DNA of 64,000 bases, taken from contig CAVOXO010000002.1 in NCBI GenBank assembly GCA_963700425.1, positions 62,001 to 126,000 on the forward strand. Reading direction: 5' to 3'. Source of the stretch: CAVOXO01 sp963700425. Lineage in GTDB: Bacteria > Actinomycetota > Acidimicrobiia > Acidimicrobiales > Microtrichaceae. The notes beneath the pieces are model-generated. The model made no database searches, was not told the origin of the DNA, and was given only the letters and a program-made list of their open reading frames with translations. Of this stretch, positions 45,253 to 56,203 are shown piece by piece. Position 1 is the first letter of the stretch. Every line of letters begins with the position of its first letter. The position numbers and the translations under genes were made by a program.

Positions 45253-47091
45253 TCAGTCGCCGTCGCGCCGGGTGTTGCCGACCCACGACACGTGCAGATC
45301 CGCGTACACACCGCCTGCGTGCCACCAGCTCCTGATGCGATACCCGACTCGACGAGCCGGCCATGGTCCATCACCACGACCACGTCGGCGGACTCGGCGG
45401 TGGAGAGGCGGTGGGCGATGCTGATCGTGGTCCGCCCCTCGGCCACCCGGTCCAGGGCTGCCGCGAGCGCCCGCTCGGTCTCGGGATCGACCGCGGAGGT
45501 TGCCTCGTCGAGGATGAGACAGACCCGGGATCGGCGAGCTGGGCCCTCACCAGGGCCGCGCAGCTGGCGTTCGCCGACCGAGAGCTCCTGGCCGCGCTCG
45601 CCCACTTCGGTCTCGAGCCCCTCGTCGAGACCGTTCACCCACTCGTCGAGACCGAGAGCTGCTCGACGGCGCGTGCCGACGTCGTCGGTCGGTCGCCCCG
45701 GGCCGTCCCATGGCGATGTTGTCGCACGAGCGTGCCGTCGAAGAGGAACCCGTCCTGGGGAACCATCCGAACGGCGGAATGCCGGGAGTCGGGATCGACG
45801 TCGCGGAGGTCCACGACCGCCCGAGCCGGACGGTCCCCGGACGCGGATCGGCCAGGCGGCACAACAACGTCGCCAGCGTCGACTTGCCCGAACCGGTCTC
45901 GCCCACGATCGCCACCGACGTTCCCGGCGGCCACGTCCAGCGTACACGTCGCGGAGCACCGGGGGGCCGTCCCCGTAGGCGAACCCGACGCCGTCGACCG
46001 ATCACCGACAGCGGGCCCTCCGGGAGGACGATGCCGTCGACGGGCTCGACCACGTCGATGGGCTCGTCGAGGAGGTCGAGCACCTTGTTCCAGCCGGCGA
46101 TCGCGGTCTGGGTCTGGTCGAGCACCTCGCCGATCTCGCCGATCGGCTGCAGCAGCAGGTTGGTCAGGAAGATGAAGGCGACCAGCGAACCCTCCGCGAG
46201 GCCCCAGCCGGGCCCCCACCATGCGCCCACCCCGATCACCGCGGCGAGGCCCACCGCCCCGAAGGCGTCCGAGACCGGGAACATCAGCGCGAAGTACCAC
46301 GCGGCACGCATCTGGGCCCGGTACTGACGGGCGATGGCGCGGTTGAGGCGCCGGGTCGCGGCAGCCTCCATGCCGTAGGCCCGGATGACCGCCGCTCCCA
46401 TCACCGACTCCGACACCTCGGTGAGCGTCTCGCCGACGCTGGTTCGCAGGTCGTCGTAGGCGGCGATCTGGTGGCGTTGAACGATACGGAGCAGCGGGAT
46501 GATCGGGGTGAAGACCACGACGACCAGCAGGGTCAGCTGCCAGGAGTAGAGGGCCATCACGGCGAGGGTCGTGATGATGATCGCGGTGTTGACGATCCAC
46601 GAGACCGCCCCCCACTGGGCGAACTGGGCGAGGGTCTCGACGTCGGAGGTGACCCGGGATACGAGCACCCCCCGGCGCGAGTCGCTGTGGTGGCCGATGC
46701 TGAGACGGTGGACGTGGTCGAACGCCTTGGTCCGCAGCCCGTAGAGCATCGCCTCGGCAGCATTGACCAGTCGCAGGTACGCGACCCGGTTCAGGGCGGC
46801 CAGCCCGACGATGACGACGCCGGCGACCACGCAGGAGACGACCACGACGTCGACTCGGACACCATCGGGGCCGGAGACGCCACGATCGAGGATCTGCTGG
46901 ATGGAGACGGGGATGACGAGACGACCGGCGGCCACCACCAGGGCCAGCCCGATCGTCGAGCGAATGCCCGCTCTCAGCTCGGGGCTGGCGGCGATGCCCC
47001 GACGGAGAACCTGAAGCGCACGGATGGAGCCGTCGCCGCCGCGGCGTGAGCCGGCTTCGTCCAGGGCCTCGTCCACGCCCACCGTGCTCAT
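45253..47091 (-). CDS. ABC exporter half-transporter, downstream partner (frameshifts as assembled)
   Basis: About 613 codons, ATG 47091, GGAGG 5 bases upstream. Six-helix exporter membrane domain (residues about 30-330) clean from ATG to LDEPIDVVEPVDGIVLP, then ATPase in several frames: Walker A VAIVGETGSGKSTLATLLCR, GMVPQDGFLFDGT-like WFPRTG region, signature LSVGERQL, Walker B LILDEATSAVDPETERALA and switch IAHRLSTAESADVVVV. The end is DLHVSWVGNTRRDGD. At least five shifts. It overlaps its partner by ATGA; together they form a heterodimeric exporter. Substrate unknown. Confidence 0.82.
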
Positions 47092-48899
47092 CGCACCTCC
47101 CCGCCGTCGTGGGCACCCTCTGTGTCGTAGGCGCTGACGAGCGAGGAGTAGCGCGGGTTGGACAGCAGTTCGGTGTGAGAGCCCACCGCGGTGACGGCAC
47201 CGTCCTCGAAGAAGGCCACCCGGTCGGCCAGGGTGATGGTCGACAGACGGTGGGCGACGATGAGGACCGTGGAACGCAGCTCCCCGATGGCGCCGAGTAT
47301 CGCCGCTTCGACGGTGGGGTCGACCGCGGAGGTGGCGTCGTCCAGCAACAGAACCCTCGGCCGCCGGATCATGGCCCGGGCCAGAGCGACCCGCTGGCGT
47401 TGGCCGCCCGACAAGGTGACCCCCCGCTCTCCCACCGTGGTGTCCCACCCCGCCGGCAACTCGTCGAGGAACCGCGTCACCTGCGCGGCGGCCGCTGCGG
47501 CGACGAGCGCCGCGTCCGATCTGCGCCTCCCTCTGCGCCGGGGTCGAGGGCCACGTTCTCCCGCAACGACCCGGCGAAGAGAAACGACTCCTGGAACACC
47601 AGGGCGACGGCCTGGCGCAGTTCATCGGTCGCGAGCTCGCGGTGGTCGATCCCACCGATGCGGACGACTCCGCGGTCGGCGTCGACGAGTCGAACCAGGA
47701 CCTCCAACAGGGTCGACTTGCCCGAGCCTGTTGCTCCGACGAGGGCCATCGTCTCGCCGGCCGCGACGTCGAGATCGACACCCCGCAACACCGGCTCCCC
47801 ACCCGGATGGGCGAAATGGAGATCGTCGATGCGAACCGCCAGCGGGCCCGGCGGAAGGTGACGGGTGGAACCGATCGGCCGGGGCGTGGCCGGGCGCGTC
47901 GGGTTCGGCGAGAACCGACCCCACACGCTCGTGTGACACCACCGATCGCGGCATTTCTTCGAGGAAGAACCCGAACACCCTCATGGGGAACCCGAGGATC
48001 GAGAAGAGCAGCACCGCCGAGACCAACTGCCCCGCCGTGGTGGCGCCGGCCTCGATGCGCCATGCGCCCACGACGAAGAGCAGCAGGATGCCGATGTTGG
48101 GGAGCGCATCGATGACCGGCTCGAACGACGCCCGCAACGCGCCCACGGTCAGCCGCTCGTCGCGCAGCGCGGCGGAGGCCACTCCGAAGCGCGCCGACTC
48201 CGCGTCCTGGCGACCGAGGGACTTCACCACCAGCGCGCCGTCGAAACTCTCGTGGGCGACCGAGGACACCTCACCGACGCATCGCTGCACGCGGGCCGAC
48301 GGACCCTCGACCCGGGCCGTGTAGATGCGGTTGATGATGGTCAGCAGAGGGAACAGGCAGATCGCAACGGCCGCGAACGTCCAGTCGTTGATGGCGAGTG
48401 AGACCAGAGCGAAGACGACCAGGGCGATGAGACCGATGGAGAACGGAAGCGGCTTGATGACCATCGTGGTCCCGGTGACGTCTGCGTCGGCCGTGGCCAA
48501 CAACTCCCCTGTGGGTCTCACCCGGTGCACCTCGAGCGGAACCCGCACGTAGCGGTCGACGACCGCGGTGCGCAACGTCACCTGCATCCGTGCCTCGAGC
48601 ATCGCCGCGAAGTAGCGGCGCACCACGACCGACGCGCCCTTTGCCAGACCCACGGCCACGATGGCCACGACCCCGAGCCACACGTCGCGCGCCTCCACGC
48701 CTCCGTCGAAGGCGGGTGCGATCAGCTGGTCGGTGGCCCGGCCGACCACGACGGTGAGGCCGACCGCGGCTGCGGAGAAGGCAACGGCGCCGATGACCGA
48801 CACGATCGTCGGACCCGGATGGGCGCGCATGAACCCGAGAATGAGACGACGACCGCGTCGCGTCACGCTCTCCGATGTCACCTCGTTCGTGTCAGTCAC
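47088..48899 (-). CDS. ABC exporter half-transporter, upstream partner (two frameshifts)
   Basis: About 604 codons, GTG 48899 with GAGGG upstream. The membrane domain is clean (helices from PTIVSVIGAVAFSAAAVGLT onward; FFLEEMPRSVVSHERVGSVL at the end). After a shift near 47915 the ATPase domain shows Walker A LVGATGSGKSTLLEV, VFQESFLFAGSLRENVAL; after another near 47510 comes VTLSGGQRQRVALARAM, Walker B LLLDDATSAVDP and VAHRLSTI. Here the post-Walker B residue is Asp (DDAT) rather than Glu, while the partner has DEAT: typical of heterodimers with one weak catalytic site. Confidence 0.88.
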
Positions 48900-48991
48900 G
48901 TGGCCCTCGCAGGGGTGGGCGTGCGGTCCCCTCGTCGGCCTCGACCGGCCCCATCCCGCCGGGCACACCCCGGCCACTGCAGGACCGGGGA

Positions 48992-50431
48992 TCAGGTCGG
49001 CAGCTGGATGGACTTGGTCTCCAGGAACTCGTTCAGACCGTACACGCCGCGCTCGCGGGTGTTGCCCGACTGCTTGTAGCCACCGAAAGGGGCGACCTGA
49101 TTGAACGAGGCACCGTTGATGTTCACCTGGCCGGTGCGGATGCGGCGCGCCACGGCCTTGGCCCGCTCGAGGTCCCCCGATTGGACCGCACCCGAGAGAC
49201 CGAAGGGGCTGTCGTTGGCGAGGCGCACAGCATCGTCGTCGTCGGTGTAGGTGAGGATCGAGAGCACCGGCCCGAAGATCTCCTCACGGGCGATGGTCAT
49301 GTCGGGCGTGACGTCGGTGAAGACCGTGGGCTGAACGTAGTAGCCCTTCTCGAACCCGTCGGGCTGGTCGGGCCCGCCGAGGGCCAGCGTGGCGCCTTCG
49401 TCGATGCCGGTGCGGATGTAGTCGCGCACCCGCTCCTGTTGCACCTTCGACGCCAGTGGGCCGAGGACGTGGAACAGGTCGGGTTCATCGGCCCGGGGGT
49501 CGACGAGCTGGACCTTCGATGCCTCCTCCACGACCGCGTCGATGAACTCGGCCGCTCTCGACTCGGGCACGAGGAGTCGGGTCGTCGCTTCACAGGTCTG
49601 GCCCGAGTTGATGAAGCAACCGAAGACGGCTCCCATGGCCACCGCGGCGGGATCGGCGTCGTCGAGCACGATGTTGGCCGACTTGCCTCCCAGCTCGAGC
49701 CCCACCCGCTTCACGGTGGCGGCGGCATCCTTCTGGACCTCGGCGCCGGCGCGACCGCTTCCCGTGAACGACACCATGTCGATGTCGGGGTGGGCGGAGA
49801 TGGCAGCGCCCACGACGGGGCCGGAGCCGATCACCAGGTTGAACACACCCGCAGGAAGTCCGACCTCGTCGATGACCTCGGCGAGCAGATAGGCGTTGAG
49901 CGGGGTGATCTCCGACGGCTTCAGCACGACCGTGCAGCCGGCGGCCAGAGCGGGAGCGACCTTGCAGACGATGAGGTACAGCGGGTAGTTCCACGGGGTG
50001 ATGGCCCCCACCACGCCGATGGGCTCACGAACGATGAGCGAGTTGTTGACGGTGGTCTCCCACTCGAGCGTCTCGATGGCATCCGCGTAGTTGTTCCAGT
50101 CCGAGACGGCGAGGCCGGCCTGGACGAGCTGTGAGAACGTCTTGGGACAGCCGACCTCCGAGGAGATCACGTCGACGATGTCGTCGTAGCGCGCCCCGAG
50201 TGCGGCGCCGATGTCACGGACGTACTTGGCGCGGACGTCGAGGGGGGTCTGCGACCACGAGTCGAACGCGGAGCGGGCAGCCGCGACCGCGGCATCCACA
50301 TCCGCGCGGCCGCCCTCGGGCACGACGCCGACGACCTCTTCGGTGGCGGAGTCGATGACCTCGAGCTTGTGGCCCACCTGGACGGGCGGCACCCACTGGC
50401 CCCCGATGTAGAACGAGTCGTGGTTCTTCAT
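48992..50431 (-). CDS. NAD(P)-dependent aldehyde dehydrogenase
   Basis: 479 residues, intact. ATG 50431 overlaps the methyltransferase stop by ATGA. Family motifs: GVVGAITPWNYPLYLIVCKV, general base LELGGKSANIVLDDAD with Glu, catalytic Cys in FINSGQTCEATTRLLVP, IFGPVLSILTY and FGGYKQSGNTRERG. The GCFIN-S-GQTC block is normal. Substrate cannot be assigned; its neighbours (methyltransferase, ABC exporter) give no clear pathway. No leader peptide, so cytoplasmic. Confidence 0.92.
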   Translation of the reverse strand: MKNHDSFYIGGQWVPPVQVGHKLEVIDSATEEVVGVVPEGGRADVDAAVAAARSAFDSWSQTPLDVRAKYVRDIGAALGARYDDIVDVISSEVGCPKTFSQLVQAGLAVSDWNNYADAIETLEWETTVNNSLIVREPIGVVGAITPWNYPLYLIVCKVAPALAAGCTVVLKPSEITPLNAYLLAEVIDEVGLPAGVFNLVIGSGPVVGAAISAHPDIDMVSFTGSGRAGAEVQKDAAATVKRVGLELGGKSANIVLDDADPAAVAMGAVFGCFINSGQTCEATTRLLVPESRAAEFIDAVVEEASKVQLVDPRADEPDLFHVLGPLASKVQQERVRDYIRTGIDEGATLALGGPDQPDGFEKGYYVQPTVFTDVTPDMTIAREEIFGPVLSILTYTDDDDAVRLANDSPFGLSGAVQSGDLERAKAVARRIRTGQVNINGASFNQVAPFGGYKQSGNTRERGVYGLNEFLETKSIQLPT

Positions 50432-51475
50432 GTGCGTCCCCCTTGCGGATCTGCGCCGACAGCGATGCGGCGTTCGCGCCAGAGTAGCCATCGCGTCGCC
50501 GGCTGTCGGCCGCGTCTCAGCCGGTCGCGGCGGGCGCCGACCGAGGTCACGTGGAGGAAGATGACGAGAAGATCGTCGACCTCGAGATGCCGGAACCCCT
50601 CAGCCACCGGGACGGCGGCCAACTGCGCCCACTCCCCCGCCCGCGACGACACCTGGTCGACCGGGACTCCGGCTCGACGGAACATCTCGAGATGTTGCGA
50701 GGCCCTCAGCCGATTCTCGTGCTGGACGTCGTTGCCGATCAGCTTCCAGGCCCTCGGGGAGAATCGCAGGTAGTTGAACTGTGACAAGGACTGGTCGATG
50801 TAGTGGCCGTGATCGCACAGGTCGATGGCGTGGCTCATCACGCCGCCGGGTCGCAGAAGATCGAAGCTCCTTCTCAGCAGCATCGGCAGGACCGCCACGG
50901 GGATGTGCTCCAACACCAGGTTGGAGACGACCGCGTCGGGTGGCTCGGCGAGCTGGAGCGTCGTCACGTCGGCGACCCTTCGTTCGAACCCCACGACCTC
51001 GCTGATCTCGGCGGCCGAGGCACCGGAGGATCCGCCAGCTCCGCCAGGGTGGCGACACGGTCGGGCCTCAACGCGGCGAGCTCGTCGGCGAACGTGCCGT
51101 CCTCCGCCAAGTCGTGCAGTAGCGAAAGGGTGCGGCGAAGGTTCGTATCGGAGCTGTGATCGACATGATCGACGCTGATGACCCGGTCGGCGCCACACAA
51201 CCACAACAGCACGGGCACCGCAGGGTTCCATCCGGTACCGACTCGAGAACCGTGGTTCCGGCCCGAATCCCGGTGTCGGGCGACCCGAGGCCGACCAGCT
51301 CGAACGACGTGAGGTGGCGACGGCACATCTCCGCCCGAATCCGCGCCTCGTGAGCGGTGATGTCGTCGCGACCCGATATCGACTGAAGGCGATGGTTGAA
51401 CTCGTCGGACGCCGGCGCGATCGACACCGCCTTCTGGATGGCCGCTTTCGCCATCCACTTCCAGGGGACCGACAC
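50428..51475 (-). CDS. Class I SAM-dependent methyltransferase (two frameshifts)
   Basis: About 349 codons, GTG 51475 with AAAGGA 6 bases upstream. Frame 1: N-terminal MSVPWKWMAKAAIQKA, then RAGTTVLES; frame 2 (shift near 51230): SVDHVDHSSDTNLRRTLSLL and LAALRPDRVATLAEL; frame 3 (shift near 51020): VSNLVLEHIP, the post-motif II region, LLRPGGVMSHAIDLCDHGHY, and NRLRASQHLEMFRRAG. GTGWNPAVPVLL and LVLEHIP fit a Rossmann methyltransferase of the Methyltransf_11/25 type. Target unknown; the family includes sugar- and polyketide-modifying enzymes. Divergent from icd across 163 bases. Confidence 0.75.
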
Positions 51476-51638
51476 GGGAGTCCTTTCGATGTGACGACGT
51501 CAAGGCAGTGTTAGCACGCATTCGGAGCCTTCCCGACGGCGGTCGCGGCAGCAGAGCCGATGCTGCCCCGTCGTCAAATGGCCGGGGTCGGCCAGCCGGT
51601 AGAGTTTCGTGTCCGTTCATCCCCGAGGAGCAGCCCCC

Positions 51639-52871
51639 ATGTCAGCGAACGCCAGGATCAAGGTCACCAACCCCGTCGTCGAGCTCGACGGCGACGAGAT
51701 GACCCGCATCATCTGGGACTTCATCAAGCAGCAGCTGATCCTGCCCTACCTCGACGTCGAGCTGCTCTACTACGACCTCGGCATCGAATCCCGAGACGCC
51801 ACCGACGACCAGATCACCATCGATTCGGCCAACGCCATCGCGGAGCACGGAGTCGGGGTGAAGTGCGCGACCATCACGCCCGACGAGGCTCGGGTCACCG
51901 AGTTCGGCCTGAAGCAGATGTGGCGCTCGCCGAACGGGACGATCCGCAACATCCTCGGCGGCGTCGTGTTCCGCGAGCCGATCATCATGTCGAACATCCC
52001 CCGCCTGGTGCCGGGGTGGACCAAGCCCATCATCATCGGGCGTCACGCCCACGGCGACCAGTACAAGGCCACCGACGCCAAGATCCCCGGCGCCGGGAAT
52101 GGTCACGTTGACCTTCACCCCCGACGACGGATCCGAGCCCGATGGAGATGGAGGTGGTTCGAATGCCCGAGGGCGGCGGCGTCGTCATGGGCATGTACAA
52201 CTTCAACGAGTCGATCCGCGACTTCGCCCGGGCCTCGTTCCGCTACGGACTCGAGCCGCAACTACCCGGTGTACCTGTCGACCAAGAACACCATCCTCAA
52301 GGCCTACGACGGCCAGTTCAAGGACCTGTTCCAGGAGGTCTTCGACGACGAATTCGCCTCGGAGTTCGCCGCGGCGGGCCTCACCTACGAACACCGCCTC
52401 ATCGACGACATGGTGGCCGCGGCGATGAAGTGGGAGGGCGGCTACGTCTGGGCCTGCAAGAACTACGACGGGGACGTGCAGTCCGACACGGTGGCGCAGG
52501 GCTTCGGGTCGCTCGGCCTGATGACCTCGGTGCTGATGTCGCCGGACGGGCGCACGGTCGAGGCCGAGGCGGCACACGGCACCGTGACCCGGCACTACCG
52601 CGAGCACGAGAAGGGCAACCCCACCTCGACCAACCCGATTGCGTCGATCTTCGCCTGGACCCGAGGGCTCGCCCACCGGGGGAAGCTGGACGGCACGCCC
52701 GAGGTCACTGCGTTCGCCGAGACCCTCGAGCGGGTGTGTATCGACACCGTGGAGAGCGGGAAGATGACCAAGGACCTGGCTCTGCTGGTCGGCCCCGATC
52801 AGGGTTGGCTCACCACCCAGGAGTTCCTGGCTGCGCTCGACGAGAACCTCCAGATCGCGATGGCGGGCTGA
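51639..52871 (+). CDS. icd: NADP-dependent isocitrate dehydrogenase (frameshifts as assembled)
   Basis: 411 codons, ATG 51639. Dimeric, eukaryote-like type: NPVVELDGDEMTRIIWDFIK at the N-terminus, ATITPDEARVTEFGLKQMW with substrate arginine, NIPRLVPGWTKPIIIGRHAH with catalytic Lys/Tyr region, DMVAAAMKWEGGYVWACKNY and DVQSDTVAQGFGSLGLMTSV, then EAAHGTVTRHYREHEKG for NADP. Shifts lie near 52095, 52135 and 52250. It makes 2-oxoglutarate and NADPH. Its presence with mdh and sdh suggests a local concentration of TCA genes, but each is in a separate transcription unit. Confidence 0.92.
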   Translation: MSANARIKVTNPVVELDGDEMTRIIWDFIKQQLILPYLDVELLYYDLGIESRDATDDQITIDSANAIAEHGVGVKCATITPDEARVTEFGLKQMWRSPNGTIRNILGGVVFREPIIMSNIPRLVPGWTKPIIIGRHAHGDQYKATDAKIPGAGNGHVDLHPRRRIRARWRWRWFECPRAAASSWACTTSTSRSATSPGPRSATDSSRNYPVYLSTKNTILKAYDGQFKDLFQEVFDDEFASEFAAAGLTYEHRLIDDMVAAAMKWEGGYVWACKNYDGDVQSDTVAQGFGSLGLMTSVLMSPDGRTVEAEAAHGTVTRHYREHEKGNPTSTNPIASIFAWTRGLAHRGKLDGTPEVTAFAETLERVCIDTVESGKMTKDLALLVGPDQGWLTTQEFLAALDENLQIAMAG

Positions 52872-53022
52872 TCCGATCTCGACCCGGGCGGTCGTTGACG
52901 AAGCTGCGGGGCATCATCGGACCACGCCGCGTCCACGGGCGTCGTGCCGTGCCGGCCGCCTTTGCGCCAACTGGCGAGCGTCACCCGCGTCGGTGGCCGC
53001 ACTCGACGTCCACCGTGCGCCT

Positions 53023-56000
53023 CTAGAACCTCGGTTGCCCACCAATCGATGCGGGGACCCGTGCGTTGGTCTCCTGATCGACCCAGTCCGGGTCGGTGTC
53101 GAAGCGGACCAGCGCCCGGGTGATGATCGTGTCGGATGCGGCGTCGCAGGGCTTCGTTGTTCGACACCCGCGTCGCGGTCTGGTGCAGGCCGTGAACGTC
53201 GCGACGCGTGGCGTCGGCGTCTTGTCGACGTCGTTCGTCACCGCCGGCCCGGCATAGCCGCTCCGCTCACCCCACCCCGAAACCCGCAGGTGTCGGAGGA
53301 CGGCGCCACGCGTCGCGAGGGCGTAGGCGTAGTCGGTGTCGTCGATCTCCATCGCCGACGACGGGGCGTAGATGGTCCCCTTGACGCTGGCCCTGCCCCT
53401 CCACTGACCTTCTTTCGCTGCCCACGGCCACGTCCAGTTGTCCTGCCATCGAGCGGTATCGGCCCTCAGCAGCGCACAGTCGGGCTGACCCTCGCCTCCG
53501 CCGTAGTTGGGGTGAGCCACGATGCATCCGCTCTGGGGGATCAGATAGGGCTTGGTGGTGTCGGTGGGGGCCAGGGTGATGGCGAACTCGACTCCGTCGA
53601 GTTCGTCGTCCCAATGATTCCTCCAGAGCGGGATGCAGATCCACACCGCGGATTGGGCGATGGGCCGCCCAGACCAGATCGACCCCCGAGGCCAGGGCGC
53701 CCAGGGTGAAGCACTGGCGGCCGCCCTTCTCGTACAGCGTCAGGATGTTGTCGGGCGCCTGGTTGAGGCTCGCGACCTGGAGGTTTCCCCGGTCGGGGTT
53801 CTTCGGCAGGTTGATGCTGTTGCAGCTGGGAGTGCGCGAGCTGCGGCTCCGCTCCGGGACACGACCACAGGAAGAAGCACCCCTGGTTCTTCGGGTTGTA
53901 GGAGACCCGAGCCTCGACCTTGGTGACCTCGTAGCCCGACGGCGCGTCGTACCCCGCCATCTTCAGATTGAGGCGGCCCTCCTCGTAGCTGCGCCGCAGA
54001 ATGCGTGGCAACTGCCGTACTGGATGGTGGCAGCCACCCCGTCGATCTTCTTGGCGTTGTTGGGATTGACCGGAGCCAGCATGCCGTTGCCGCCGCCGTT
54101 CGACACGGTCGAACGGGAATGGACGCGACCGCCGGCACCCCGTAGAGACCGATCACCTGGTGGTTCTCGGGAGCGACGGGATAGGGGCCGCCGCAGATCT
54201 CGAGGCTGCCGTCGGCAACGTACACATGGGACTCGCCCCCGAAGATCAACTGGGCGCCGGGCGTGGTGTCGTCGCAGTCCGACTGGGCGGCGACGCTGCC
54301 GGACCCCGGCAGGATTGGGGAAGTTCGCACCCTGGAACGTGTCGTACTCGAAACGGGCACCGTCGAGGTAGACCTTCGGCGGGTCGGCCCACGGGGTGTT
54401 GAAGGGATCGCCGCTGACCTTCAGCGTGAACTCGTAGCCGTTGATGAGATCGACGGAACTGCACGCGTCGGCGAGCTGTTTGGCCTCGGCATCGGTGAAG
54501 CGGTAGGCCGCCGGCAGGGCTCCCGAGCCGCTGTAGGTGAGCTTCGGCAGGGTGAAGCTCCCGCAGCTCTTGTTGCCCGATTCGTTGCTGACCGCATTGA
54601 TCTCGAGAACCGGGGCGTTCAGGTCGGTGGCGTTGTAGAGACCGTAGCGGATCTCGACGTAGATCCGACCGTTGGGAAACCGAGGCCCGGGTCATCGATG
54701 GGGGGGCTGGTGGCCTTGGGCGTGAAGTTGCGCAGCCGGATGGCCCGATCGATCGACGGGCAGGTGATGAACAGAAGCGTGCACGGCGAGTAGTAGGCGT
54801 TCACCCCGTTGAGGGTCTTGGCGTTGTCCCCGTTGTGCCAGATCTGTGAGAGGCCCGAGTCGACGGTGCCCGCCGCGTTCTTCTCGACCTTGAGGCGGGT
54901 GCGGGTGTCGCCGCGGGATTGTCCAACGGGGCGGCGCCGAGCGGGCCCCAGTCCTTGGGAACGCCGGTGACCACGCGGATGTTGTTCGACGACGAGCCGC
55001 CGATGCACCACCGTGATCCGTTCGACGGCATGCCGTTGCAGCCGACGGCGGGGCCGCTGCGGAAGTCCATGTAGAAGGCGCCGGTCGTGTCGTCATCGGT
55101 CAACAACAGGTTGTCGGGACCGGGATCGGGGGCGAACCAGAACGTCACGCCGTCGCACGCAGCCGACGTCGTGAACTGATTGAGGGTGTGGGCCTTCGTG
55201 TACCAACCGGGCAGGAAGACGATCGTGGTGCTGACACCCGAACAGGTGGACACGGCGTTCAGCGCGCCGGTTGCCGGGTTCCAGATGTACCCCTTCGTCC
55301 TCACGGGCAGTGACACGCCGGGACGGACGCTGCCGTTCGCGTTGAATCCGACGGGCAGCCAGGCCTCCTTGATGTCGCCGGAGGGGCCGACGGGGGTCAC
55401 GGCCGGGTTGACGGGCCGGCCCGGATCGGAATCCTTGGGAGAGCCGTCGGTCCTGTTGCCGGGGGTGCCGCATCCGGCGACACCCGCGGGAGGCCGCTGC
55501 AGCCCCGGCGGGCGGTCACGGTGCCCGACAGCGAACCCACCGAGGACACCGACTCCCGCCCGCTGTCGACGACGATGGTGCCCGCGGCGGCCACGTCGCC
55601 CTGCACGTCGAACTGACCGATCTTGCGAGTGCGGTTCGTGTTGCACGTCGCCTGAACCGCGCCCAGTCCCTTCCGGACCCGGAACCACGCCGAGTACTCA
55701 CCGGGCCCAGTGGCGTTGGGGTCGACCCCACTGCTGAACCACCCGGTGAAGGTGTCCCACCACCCTTGGCACTGCTCGCGGTTGTACGGTCCGGGCTCGG
55801 GCGTGCGGTCGCCCAGGAGAACCAGTGCCTCCTCGGGTATCAGGCCACCCTGAGCGGGCTTTCCCGACTCGGATCCCGCCTCGGCCGCGCAACTCGACGT
55901 GATCGTTCCGACGGTGGGGGTGTGGACGACGCAGTCGGGGTCACTCGTGGACAGCAGCGGGTCACGCCCGACGTTGTAGGTGTCCTGGGCCCAGTTGATG

Positions 56001-56203
56001 GCCGCATTGACGGCAGTCTCCCCGGCGTAGCGGGTCTCCCTGACCTCGCGGTATGCCGACACCGTCTTCTGGTTCACCGAGGCGTACGCGGCGATGGCCG
56101 CGAAGATCAATGACATGGTCGTCACTGCGACGATGGCCATCAGCAGGGTGGAGCCTCGCTCGTCGGGCCGGGAGAGGCGCTTGCGGTTCACGACGAGGTT
56201 CAT
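53023..56203 (-). CDS. Very large PilX-like pilus-associated protein (many frameshifts as assembled)
   Basis: About 1060 codons, ATG 56203, overlapping the stop of the upstream prepilin (ATGA). N-terminal helix without G-F-T-L-I-E but similar: DERGSTLLMAIVAVTTMSLI at residues 14-33, then RYAGETAVNAAINWAQDTYN, the type seen in PilX/PilX_N proteins. The rest is an extracellular region of beta-rich sequence with several Cys, in at least ten frame changes, e.g. WFAPDPGPDNLL, GFPTVGSTSR, VLEINAVSNESGNKSCGSFT, IFGGESHVYVADGSLEICGG, GYDAPSGYEVTKVEARVSYN, ending PASIGGQPRF. It is probably the minor pilin or pilus-tip component of the cluster; I know no exact match. The 151 bases downstream to the icd stop hold nothing recognised. 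Confidence 0.7.

Noticed and set aside
51476..51638. Riboswitch or small RNA in the icd-methyltransferase divergent region
   Set aside because: No conserved structure or paired stems were found in the 163 bases; treated as a plain promoter region.
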